NCBI GenBank assembly: GCA_052161645.1
Contig: CP197414.1
From: Laterigemmans sp052161645
GTDB taxonomy: Bacteria > Planctomycetota > Planctomycetia > Pirellulales > Pirellulaceae
DNA: 64,000 bases
Direction: 5' to 3' (one strand)
The position numbers and the translations under genes are program-made. Positions 26,467 through 34,176 of this stretch are shown piece after piece (the stretch's first letter is position 1; each line of letters starts with the position of its first letter). Under the pieces are notes generated by a model. That model worked only from the letters and a program-made list of their open reading frames with translations. It had not been told where the DNA came from and did not search any database.

Positions 26467-27528
26467 ATGGAACGCGATTTCGAAAATCAGTCTCCCGAGG
26501 ACTTTGCCCCCCCAGCCAATTCACAAGCAGCTGCTGAAACCGGAGTTGGGACCGTAGTTGAGCCATCCGAGCGGCAAATCCCAGATAGCGCCGCCGCTGA
26601 AATGGACGCCGCTGATTCCTCAAGTGCGGACACTGAACCAACAGCCGACCAGCTGGCTGCGGAAACGACGGAGGCGATTGAGATCACGGGTTCAGCAGAA
26701 TATGCCGATGCAGCGGATGCCAGCAGCGCTGCGGTCTCCGCTGAACTGCTCGATGCGGCCAGCGATCCCTTTGTCGGCCGCTGGAATCAATTGATCAGCA
26801 AGACCAACTGGGAAAAGGGCAAGATTATTGTCGACTGGCGGCAGAACCTGATTGACCAGCAAGCCCCGGTAACCGAGTATTCCGACGAAGCTTGGGTGCG
26901 TCGCGTGGGTGGCGTGACGGCGCCTCACGTGGGCCGCCTGCGTCGCGTGCACGAAGCCTTCGGTGATCAATACGCCACTTATCCAGGACTGTATTGGAGT
27001 CACTTTCTAGCTGCCCTCGATTGGGATGACGCGCCGTTGTGGCTCGAAGGTGCGATGCGAAGCGGTTGGAGTGTTTCGCAGATGCGGGATGCCAGATGGC
27101 AGGCCAGCGGGGCTGCCGAAGCCGATGCACCTCAAGCAGCGGATATCATCTCGGCGGATACCGATGAAGATGTCGTGATGCCAGCTCAGGGGGGTGGTTC
27201 GGAAGGACGCTTTGATAAAGAACCTGATGGCGTGACCGCCGGCCCATTACCCGAAGGCCCCGATTTTGGCGAACTGCCCGACGCGGACAACATCGGGGAC
27301 GGCGCGGCCGATGAAGATCGCGACAATTTGGAAGGCCCTTCCGCTCAATCGCTGGTGCAACCTTTTGCCGGTTTGCCCGAGTTGCCCGCCGATCTGAGTG
27401 AAGCCCTGGAGATGTTTAAGCTGGCAATCATTCGGCACAAGGTCGGCTCCTGGAGTGAGGTCGCGCCGGAGGTGGTTCATCAAGCACTCGATGGCCTCAA
27501 GTTGTTGATCAATTCGCGGGCTGAGTAA
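26467..27528 (+). CDS. Acidic low-complexity protein, unknown function
   Basis: From the ATG at 26467 (AGGAAG lies 11 bases upstream) the product is 353 aa; the frame is open further up to 26158, but that part overlaps the divergent gene and reads as leader. Residues 1-95 and 200-285 are rich in Ala, Asp, Glu and Ser. A compact middle part (about 98-200: DPFVGRWNQLISKTNWEKGKI; PHVGRLRRVHEAFGDQYATY; YWSHFLAALDWDDAPLWLEGA) is tryptophan-rich and looks like a small folded domain. A final helix follows (LPADLSEALEMFKLAI). I recognise no family. The stop region is duplicated in tandem (27512-27543). Confidence 0.75.
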   Translation: MERDFENQSPEDFAPPANSQAAAETGVGTVVEPSERQIPDSAAAEMDAADSSSADTEPTADQLAAETTEAIEITGSAEYADAADASSAAVSAELLDAASDPFVGRWNQLISKTNWEKGKIIVDWRQNLIDQQAPVTEYSDEAWVRRVGGVTAPHVGRLRRVHEAFGDQYATYPGLYWSHFLAALDWDDAPLWLEGAMRSGWSVSQMRDARWQASGAAEADAPQAADIISADTDEDVVMPAQGGGSEGRFDKEPDGVTAGPLPEGPDFGELPDADNIGDGAADEDRDNLEGPSAQSLVQPFAGLPELPADLSEALEMFKLAIIRHKVGSWSEVAPEVVHQALDGLKLLINSRAE

Positions 27529-27572
27529 CTCGCGGGCTGAGTAATTCCAGGGCAATAGAATTCAGCACTTGG

Positions 27573-27661
27573 CCGAAAACCGTTGGCCGCTTTGGCGATA
27601 GCCACGGTTCTCAACGGTTTTCGGATTGCGGTTCTATCGCGGTTCTATCGCGGTTCTATCG
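27573..27661. terminator. 13-bp hairpin and three 11-bp tandem repeats between convergent genes
   Basis: CCGAAAACCGTTG (27573-27585) and its perfect inverse CAACGGTTTTCGG (27613-27625) enclose a 27-base loop. Immediately after, GCGGTTCTATC is repeated three times without change (27629-27661). The position between two converging genes favours a termination or spacer role; the tandem copies have no coding meaning. Confidence 0.6.
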
Positions 27662-27716
27662 TCATCAGGCTCTCAAGAAGGCTCCGAGCGCAGCGTCGAC
27701 TGGCTCGGCGAGAAGC

Positions 27717-29543
27717 TTATTGATCCCACCACCAACGATCGTTCTCGACCGGTTGCGGCTGCAATTGCTCGCGGAGCGAATCTAATTGCGGGTAAGTCGT
27801 GATGCTGGTGAGCGACGTTTGCGCGGGGTCAATATGCACTCCGCCGCTGGCAACATACACCTCGTGGCGCTGCCTGCCGGACCGAATGGTATGCCTTACC
27901 GCAATCGATTGACATTGCTTTGGTGTGGCTAAGGAGGCATCCAGGAACAGCTCCGGCTGGGATAGTTCACCAACCAACTCACGATACTCTTGCGGCCCCA
28001 CCGTTTGCCGCAACAACTGCATGGCGGCGGTTAATTCGAAAGCGCCGCGCAAGCGATCATAGACGGGATATTGGCTGGCGATCGAGCGGAAATTTTGGTT
28101 GAACTGCTTGGTGAAGGCTTGTCCAAGAGGATCCTCACCAGCTTGTTGACGTTCTCCCTGTTGGTTGGCAAATTCCTTTGCGCTGATCAGCCGCAGCGGC
28201 GATCCGCTCAGCTCAAAAGTATCTCCCTCGTTCGATTTGCGAATCGACTTCGGCTGGGCGGCAAACCAGAGCCGCAGCATTTGTCCGCTGGGGACGGCCG
28301 CGTTGGGGGCCCGCTTTACGCTCTGTTCGATGATTTCCAAATAGTTGAACACACCGGGGGGCAATGGATGCTCGCCGAGAGCCAACTGCTTCATGTGGCG
28401 GTCCGCGTCAACGAGCAACCAGGCTAGGGGCGCGTCGGGCAGCACGGCAAATAAGGAAATGTTCTGAGGTCCCAAAGCATCCGCCAACGCTGCCGCAGCT
28501 GTCGCCGTCGGGATCTCCTTCCGGGCGATCCCAGCGGCAACCTGCTGCGCGGCTTGCAAGCCCGCTTCCGTCGGATCAATCGAACATCCGTAGGGTTGAC
28601 CGTCGAGCACAGCTGCCGCTGAAGCGGTCAACAGCTCCAAGCCCAAGGCGACCTTGCCGCTGTCGAGATCGCGCGGCCAAGGCCCGGCGGCCGGATCAAT
28701 GCCCCCCACGCGTCCCGCCAGCAACACGTCATCCTCGCTCAAGATGAGATACTGAATCTCACTTAGACCGGCCAAGTTTTGCATCGAATTGCTAGCTGGC
28801 AGGCCGGCGATGCCGTTGGCCAGCAGAGCCGTACGCAGCCGCTTTAAGGACACAACTCTCAAATTACTCGGGGCGGTCCAGTTTGTGTTGCTCTTGATCT
28901 CAGCCGCACCGCGGGTGATGCCCAACGTTTGGGCTCTGAGGTTGGCCAACTGATCCGAACCACCCACGGCTATATCGCGAACCAAGCCTTGCGGATCGAC
29001 GTGAATCCCAGCTCGATAAGGAGCCATCGTGCTGGGGCCACCCAACGCTTCCCAAGTATCCGGTGCGATCGTCGTCTGGATCAAATTCATTAAGGAATCA
29101 AAGTCGGCAATCGCCGCACCCCCGCTGCCGCCACCCGCCGGCAAGCGGTCGCGAGAGCCCGCTCCCGCGCCGTAGCTTAGTGCTGAGCCGTAATCTGCTA
29201 CCCTCTCGCGAAATCGCTCGATCGTCGCTTGACGCACAGCCGGCTGTCCAATCGCACCGACGGTCTCTGCCGCCGCTCCCGCGTAGCCTGATGTCCCCAG
29301 CATCGTGGCCAACTGGCTCTTTGCCCAATCTCGTCGATCCGCCGACAACTGCGGGATTAACTTCCGCGCCGTCGCGAATTCACCCGCCTGCAAATGCAAC
29401 GAGAACTTTTCAGTTTCCGTCGATGGGCTTGGGACGCTGTCTTGACCACTTGCGTGTGGTGTTCTCAAACAGACGCCCAGCAACAACCAGCTGCTGAGCG
29501 TCAGCCCTGAGAGAAAGATTGTTCGATAAACCTTGGATTTCAT
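27717..29543 (-). CDS. Secreted planctomycete protein, DUF1598-like
   Basis: A 608-aa protein with a clear signal peptide (MKSKVYRTIFLSGLTLSSWLLLG... cleavage after about residue 33, HASGQ). A short helical region (45-110) precedes a Gly-rich linker (128-142) and a long mixed domain with the block DPQGLVRDIAVGGSD, LKRLRTALL, LAGLSEIQYLILSEDDVLLAGRVGGIDP and AFELTAAMQLLRQTVGPQ. This layout is what I know of the planctomycete family DUF1598, but I cannot run a profile search, so the name is tentative. Presumed periplasmic; role unknown. It stands alone. Confidence 0.7.
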   Translation of the reverse strand: MKSKVYRTIFLSGLTLSSWLLLGVCLRTPHASGQDSVPSPSTETEKFSLHLQAGEFATARKLIPQLSADRRDWAKSQLATMLGTSGYAGAAAETVGAIGQPAVRQATIERFRERVADYGSALSYGAGAGSRDRLPAGGGSGGAAIADFDSLMNLIQTTIAPDTWEALGGPSTMAPYRAGIHVDPQGLVRDIAVGGSDQLANLRAQTLGITRGAAEIKSNTNWTAPSNLRVVSLKRLRTALLANGIAGLPASNSMQNLAGLSEIQYLILSEDDVLLAGRVGGIDPAAGPWPRDLDSGKVALGLELLTASAAAVLDGQPYGCSIDPTEAGLQAAQQVAAGIARKEIPTATAAAALADALGPQNISLFAVLPDAPLAWLLVDADRHMKQLALGEHPLPPGVFNYLEIIEQSVKRAPNAAVPSGQMLRLWFAAQPKSIRKSNEGDTFELSGSPLRLISAKEFANQQGERQQAGEDPLGQAFTKQFNQNFRSIASQYPVYDRLRGAFELTAAMQLLRQTVGPQEYRELVGELSQPELFLDASLATPKQCQSIAVRHTIRSGRQRHEVYVASGGVHIDPAQTSLTSITTYPQLDSLREQLQPQPVENDRWWWDQ

Positions 29544-29719
29544 TGCGTGCCTCGCTTCCGATGATCAAGAAAAGTCATGGGCCTCTGTCCCGTTGGCACC
29601 GGTTGTTCCAAGACCAATGCCAATTTCACAATTAGTTTAACAGTCCCATCCGGCAATAGCTCGCACAACTTGTCGTTTACAAAACTCGTGTGGCTATTCG
29701 CGGAGTCGTGGCGGTTGCC

Positions 29720-30430
29720 TCAAACGAGCACTGGCGGCGAATCTGCGGGGATATCTTTCCATTCTCCCCCGATCAATCGTTGCTGAGGCTTGAAGTTCGC
29801 TTTGTAATTGAGATGCTGGTTACTGGCCACATACATGCCGAGATAAACGTATTTGCGGCCAGTTTCCAAGGCTAACTCAAGCTGTTTGAGGATCGAGTAC
29901 GTTCCCAAGCTAAAACGGTCCGCTTGGGGATCAAAATAGCAATAAACCGCCGAGAGGGACGTGGCTCCAAAATCGACAATGGCCACGGCAACCAGATGGT
30001 CTTCAATCCAATAGCTAAATTCCCGTGTGTCACAGCAGGCTTCGACCAGGAAAGAACGATAATCGTCCGCGTCCAACAGTGCGCGGTTCAGTGCTAACTG
30101 TCGACTACAACGATGTTCATTCAGCAATTCAATCCGCCGCTGGTCGAGTTTGGGTGACCCCATTTCGACGCGGATTATCCTGTCTCCCCGCTTTAGCACT
30201 CGTCGCTGCGAGCGGCTGATCTGAAAGTCAACAGCGGCGACGCGCGTCGGCTCGCAAGCTTGGCAAGCAACGCACTGGGTTCGATAAAGAAACAAACCGC
30301 TCCGCCGGTAACCGGCCGCCAAGCAATCGTCCAATTCTTCCGCTGTCAGCGGCTTGGTCGCCAAGCAGAGAGGCATCCGAGCCTCTTGTTCGCTGATGTA
30401 TGGACAAGGCTGAGGTTGGTCATGCACCAT
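29720..30430 (-). CDS. bpt: Aspartate/glutamate leucyltransferase (arginyl-tRNA-protein transferase family)
   Basis: Transfers leucine from Leu-tRNA to N-terminal Asp or Glu, marking proteins for ClpS/ClpAP (bacterial N-degron pathway). Family signatures: CPYISEQEARMPLCLAT near the start, YRRSGLFLYRTQCVACQACEPTRV, the region with YCYFDPQADRFSLGTYSILKQLELA, and YLGMYVASNQHLNYKANFKPQ near the C-terminus. I place the start at the ATG of 30430 (MVHDQPQPCPY, 236 aa), because family members begin shortly before CPY; the frame is open to 30505. Bacterial homologues with Asp/Glu activity are called Bpt; the eukaryote-type Ate1 activity would be the alternative. Confidence 0.88.
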   Translation of the reverse strand: MVHDQPQPCPYISEQEARMPLCLATKPLTAEELDDCLAAGYRRSGLFLYRTQCVACQACEPTRVAAVDFQISRSQRRVLKRGDRIIRVEMGSPKLDQRRIELLNEHRCSRQLALNRALLDADDYRSFLVEACCDTREFSYWIEDHLVAVAIVDFGATSLSAVYCYFDPQADRFSLGTYSILKQLELALETGRKYVYLGMYVASNQHLNYKANFKPQQRLIGGEWKDIPADSPPVLV

Positions 30431-30717
30431 TACCAGAGATCGATTAAACACGTCGGTCTCAATCGGAATTAAGGTTGAGTACCTACCCCGAAAACCGCTT
30501 GCCAAAATTGTCTGCGATTTTCGGCTGGGGTCTTATCACATTTGCAAAAATGCTCAGCCAGATAACGCCAATTATATCGCTTGCAATCGCCTCTGGCAAA
30601 AAAACCTCTCGATTACAGCGGAAATCAGCCTTTGACTCGCTGAGTTTGCTGGCTCGATAAGTTTACTGGCAGCGGGGAAAGTCAGCTCCCTGCCGCTGAT
30701 AATTCGCGGGCATTTAC

Positions 30718-31023
30718 CTACGGCGACACCACGCCCGGCCCGACCGACACGGTCGTTCCCACCGTTACCGTGATGTCCAAAATGTCATCGTCGAGAATTG
30801 TAACCGCCGGCGAATCCTCTTCCTTCTCCTCGCTGCTGACGATCGCCGCAAAATCGGCCACTGCATGCGTTCCCGACACGTAGGTAATCGATCCCCGCCG
30901 ATCCAGGCGGGTGGTCCCTTCTTGGACTCTCACCGGCGTCCCCACCACGAATCCGCTACCAAGAAATACCATTTTGAAGGCGCTGTGACGACGAATCGAA
31001 GGGCCAAAGGCAAGTGATGGCAT
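30718..31023 (-). CDS. Small hypothetical protein downstream of kinase
   Basis: A 101-aa protein. The ATG at 31021-31023 is chosen because AAGGAG lies nine bases upstream, the clearest ribosome site in this region; the TTG start further up would bury that site. The N-terminal half is basic with MVFLGSGFVVGTPVRVQEG; the C-terminal half is acidic (SSEEKEEDSPAVTILDDDILDITVTVGTTVSVGPGVVSP). Beta-rich, no recognised domain. It follows the Ser/Thr kinase gene by 74 bp on the same strand and may be co-transcribed. Confidence 0.6.
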   Translation of the reverse strand: MPSLAFGPSIRRHSAFKMVFLGSGFVVGTPVRVQEGTTRLDRRGSITYVSGTHAVADFAAIVSSEEKEEDSPAVTILDDDILDITVTVGTTVSVGPGVVSP

Positions 31024-31097
31024 GAAAATCTGCTCCTTCAAGAGTCAAAAACTGAAAAGAGTCAAAAAAGGTGCCGCGAACAAAATTTAACAGACGC

Positions 31098-33842
31098 TTA
31101 AGGTGACAGTTTGCCCAATTCGTCTTCCAGCTCGGACAATGTTTGTCGAACCAGCAAGGAATCGGGGCTTTGTTCCAGGGCGGCGCGTTGGGCATCCACC
31201 GCTTGTTCCAACAATTCCCGCGCTGTAATCGGTGCACCCTCCCCCGTATGATATTCTGCTTGATCTCGCAGCAGGCTGGCGAGCGCGGCAAAATAATCGG
31301 CCGTCTCTTTTTCGGCCAGCACTAAACGTAGATTGGCGAGCGCATCACTCCAGCCCGTTTGTGCCGCTGCGGTATCGTTCTCTCTCAGCGCTATGTTGGC
31401 CCGCGTCTGCTGGGCGCGGGCCACGTAGTAACGATGTTTCGTTCCGCCACCGGCTGTCAGCATCTTCTGGTACCTGCGAATGGCTTCGTCGGCAAGTTTT
31501 GCTGCGTCATCCGCCAGTGGTTCCAGTTTGGCAAGGTCAGTGGCAAAGTAGAGATGCAGGCGAGCTTGGACGTTTTCCAAATTGATGGTTGGAAAACGCT
31601 CCAGCCATTGCTCGCCGCGTTCGATCGCGCGTTGATAAATTTCTCTCCCTGCAGCGGGGTTATTCAGGCGATATAACGCTTGTCCGTGTCGATATGCGGC
31701 CATGTTGGCAAACACAAAGTCCAACACTTGCGGTTGCTCACCAGCAACGCGTTGCAAGAATAGTTGTTCGGCCTGCTTGGCTGATGATAATGCTTGGTCA
31801 TCGTCGAGCATTTCAATCGCTAAGCCAACGCGCTCAATATCCATCGTTCCCTGCAGCAACTGTATTTCTGCATCCGCCTCGTCCTCCGAATTCAGCGCTC
31901 GCAATAGCGTCAACGCGTTGTCGAAAGCGGTTGCCGCCAAGGTTAAATCTCCGCTCGCTTTGGCGAAGGAGCCTTGGTCTCGGTAGGAATGCGCTAGATA
32001 GAGATCTGCTGCTGGATCGTCCCGCTCTAGCTGTGTCTGCAGCGTGATCGATTCTTCGATGAGCGCAAGGGCTTCGGGATATTTGTTCAGCAAGCCTTTG
32101 ACATTCGCCGTCAATCTGGCAATATTTGCCAAGTCAAACGAGACATTTTCGGCTTTGGGGTCTCTGTCATGCGAGTCTTTGAATAAAGCGTACGCGCTAT
32201 CCATTAATGATTCGCGGTAAGTTGTCTCGCTGTTGCTCTCCGAGAGTTTTTTCTCGGCAAGCTCGGTGATCGTCAAGGCCATTTTGCGAGCCGAACCAGC
32301 CTGCTCCTCAGCCAAATTGCGCTGCTCTTCGGCATATCGCAAATTGTCATTAGCCACTCCGTAAGCCGTTTTCAAATCTTGATTCTTTTGAGACAGCAGC
32401 AACGATGTGACAACGGTGCCGACGAGCAGCAGCAGGGCAAAGACCGTGGAAGCGGCAAAAAGTTCGCGGTTTTTTCGCACCACACGGGAAAAGCGGGCGG
32501 CCAGCGGGTCGCGACAGGCGGAAACCGGCTCGTCGGCCAACCAGGCTTCAATGTCCTTCGATAACGCTTGGGCGCCCGAGTAACGCTGGGGCGCTTCGCG
32601 ATGCATGGCTTTCAAACAGATCGCCGCCAACGCTTTGGGAACATGGGGATTGACTTGTTGCGGAGGGCAAAAGCGACCGCTCTTTACCGCCTCCAACACC
32701 TCTGTGGAGCTCCCTTTGTGTGGTGCGGACCCGGTCAGCAAAAAATAGAGGGTGCCACCCAAGCAGTAGACATCGCTCGCCACGCCAATTGATTCGATAT
32801 CGCCAGATGCCGCTTCGGGACTGATGTAGGCCAATGTCCCCAAGACTTGGCCCATCGCCGTGTGGGCCACATCGGAACCGGAGGATAAACGTAACGTGTC
32901 CTCTTCACTTGCTTCCGCTTCCGCTGGAATGTTCGAGCGACGCTCCATCGTTTTTGCCAGCCCCCAATCGACCACTAAGGTCTCGCCGTACTTGCCCAAC
33001 ATAATATTGCCGGGCTTGAGGTCGCGATGCAGCACCCCGCGAGCGTGCGCATACTCAATCGAATTACAGACGTCAATAAAACGCCTCAGCAGTTCTCGAA
33101 AAGTGCTGCTGAGATAGTCTTGCGAGGAACGCGGAGGATGCTGCTGATGAAATCGCAATGCAGCTTCCGCCATGCTTTGCCCTTTGATCAGTCGCATTGC
33201 ATAGTAGGGTCTGCCGTCATCGTAAGTTCCCAAGCCATAGACGGGCACGATGCCGGGGTGTTCTAACCCACCGGTAATTTCAGCTTCGGCAATAAATCGA
33301 TTGCGGCTTGATTCGCGAAATGCATAGTCGCTCTGGATCTCCTTGAGGGCAACTTGTCGGTTCAGCTCATGATCGAGCGCCACGTAAACTTCCCCCAATC
33401 CTCCCTTGGCATGCGGTCGCACGATGCTGAAACGACCTGGCGATTGCGGAGCGTCGGATCCGCTGTTTGCTGGCGGCGACGAGCCTTGCTTGCGTTCAAA
33501 CTGTTTCTTCGAGTTTCCAGTCGCGCATACTGTGGCTGCCAGTTCGGGTGTTAAGACCTGGCTTTGCTCTAAAGTCAATTCAACGGATGTGCTCAGCGAA
33601 AGTGCGGCTAAGCTGTCGTTGAGCCGCCCGGCATGCTGCTGTAAGTGATTTTCGGCCAGCGCCGAGATTAAGCCAAGTTGTTCCTCGGAAAGACCAGGTT
33701 GCTGCCGCAGCAATTTCAGAGCGGGCTGGGTCGCATCTTGTTGCCAAGCGGCCAGAACGTCTCGCAGTTGCTGTGAATCGATCAAACCCATTTGGGCGGC
33801 GAGCAAAATCAGCAATAATTCTTGATCTCGGCGGAAATTCAT
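31098..33842 (-). CDS. Membrane Ser/Thr protein kinase with TPR-like C-terminal region
   Basis: From the ATG at 33842 the product is 914 aa (MNFRRDQELLL; an upstream in-frame start at 33935 adds an unlikely 31 residues). An N-terminal helical region (1-110) precedes the kinase domain (about 137-415): Gly loop AKGGLGEV (145-152), Lys167 in VALKEI, catalytic HRDLKPGN with Asp274, and DWG in place of DFG at 292, a variant common among planctomycete kinases. A single membrane helix (about 465-490) is followed by a coiled segment and then TPR-like helical pairs, probably extracytoplasmic. It likely senses something outside through the TPR part. Partner: the small gene downstream. Confidence 0.9.
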   Translation of the reverse strand: MNFRRDQELLLILLAAQMGLIDSQQLRDVLAAWQQDATQPALKLLRQQPGLSEEQLGLISALAENHLQQHAGRLNDSLAALSLSTSVELTLEQSQVLTPELAATVCATGNSKKQFERKQGSSPPANSGSDAPQSPGRFSIVRPHAKGGLGEVYVALDHELNRQVALKEIQSDYAFRESSRNRFIAEAEITGGLEHPGIVPVYGLGTYDDGRPYYAMRLIKGQSMAEAALRFHQQHPPRSSQDYLSSTFRELLRRFIDVCNSIEYAHARGVLHRDLKPGNIMLGKYGETLVVDWGLAKTMERRSNIPAEAEASEEDTLRLSSGSDVAHTAMGQVLGTLAYISPEAASGDIESIGVASDVYCLGGTLYFLLTGSAPHKGSSTEVLEAVKSGRFCPPQQVNPHVPKALAAICLKAMHREAPQRYSGAQALSKDIEAWLADEPVSACRDPLAARFSRVVRKNRELFAASTVFALLLLVGTVVTSLLLSQKNQDLKTAYGVANDNLRYAEEQRNLAEEQAGSARKMALTITELAEKKLSESNSETTYRESLMDSAYALFKDSHDRDPKAENVSFDLANIARLTANVKGLLNKYPEALALIEESITLQTQLERDDPAADLYLAHSYRDQGSFAKASGDLTLAATAFDNALTLLRALNSEDEADAEIQLLQGTMDIERVGLAIEMLDDDQALSSAKQAEQLFLQRVAGEQPQVLDFVFANMAAYRHGQALYRLNNPAAGREIYQRAIERGEQWLERFPTINLENVQARLHLYFATDLAKLEPLADDAAKLADEAIRRYQKMLTAGGGTKHRYYVARAQQTRANIALRENDTAAAQTGWSDALANLRLVLAEKETADYFAALASLLRDQAEYHTGEGAPITARELLEQAVDAQRAALEQSPDSLLVRQTLSELEDELGKLSP

Positions 33843-34176
33843 AGTTGGCGAGACTCCCGAGATGGGGCGTGCTGAACACAAGCAATCATCAAACAATATA
33901 CTCGAGGCAAAACTCAAACGGCTATCCCCCGCCACAAATCAGACGCCGTGCCACGTCGGGTCATTGCTTTGGGAAAATCACATCGGTGGTTGACAGACGC
34001 AGAAGCTAACTATGCAACTGTCCATCGAAGCCCTTTTCTCGCTATGCGTAATTCGCATGGCGAATATGTCCAGAATGCATTGGATGGATGGGGAGAAATC
34101 CTGCATAATTAACTGGTTGTCTGGTCGGTCCTGCTCATCGGCTACGACTTACAACCCCAACTCACGGAGAGAATAC
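33843..34176. other. Divergent regulatory region of kinase and katG
   Basis: 334 bp without a gene. A TTGACA box lies at about 33992, and a 15-base palindrome ATGCG-TAATT-CGCAT at 34044-34058 could be an operator for katG. The katG frame stays open through here to 34012, but those codons look like leader sequence. No peroxide-regulator site can be named with confidence. Confidence 0.4.

Noticed and set aside
34012..34176. N-terminal extension of katG
   Set aside because: The signal peptide and ribosome site lie at 34177; the upstream codons look like leader sequence.
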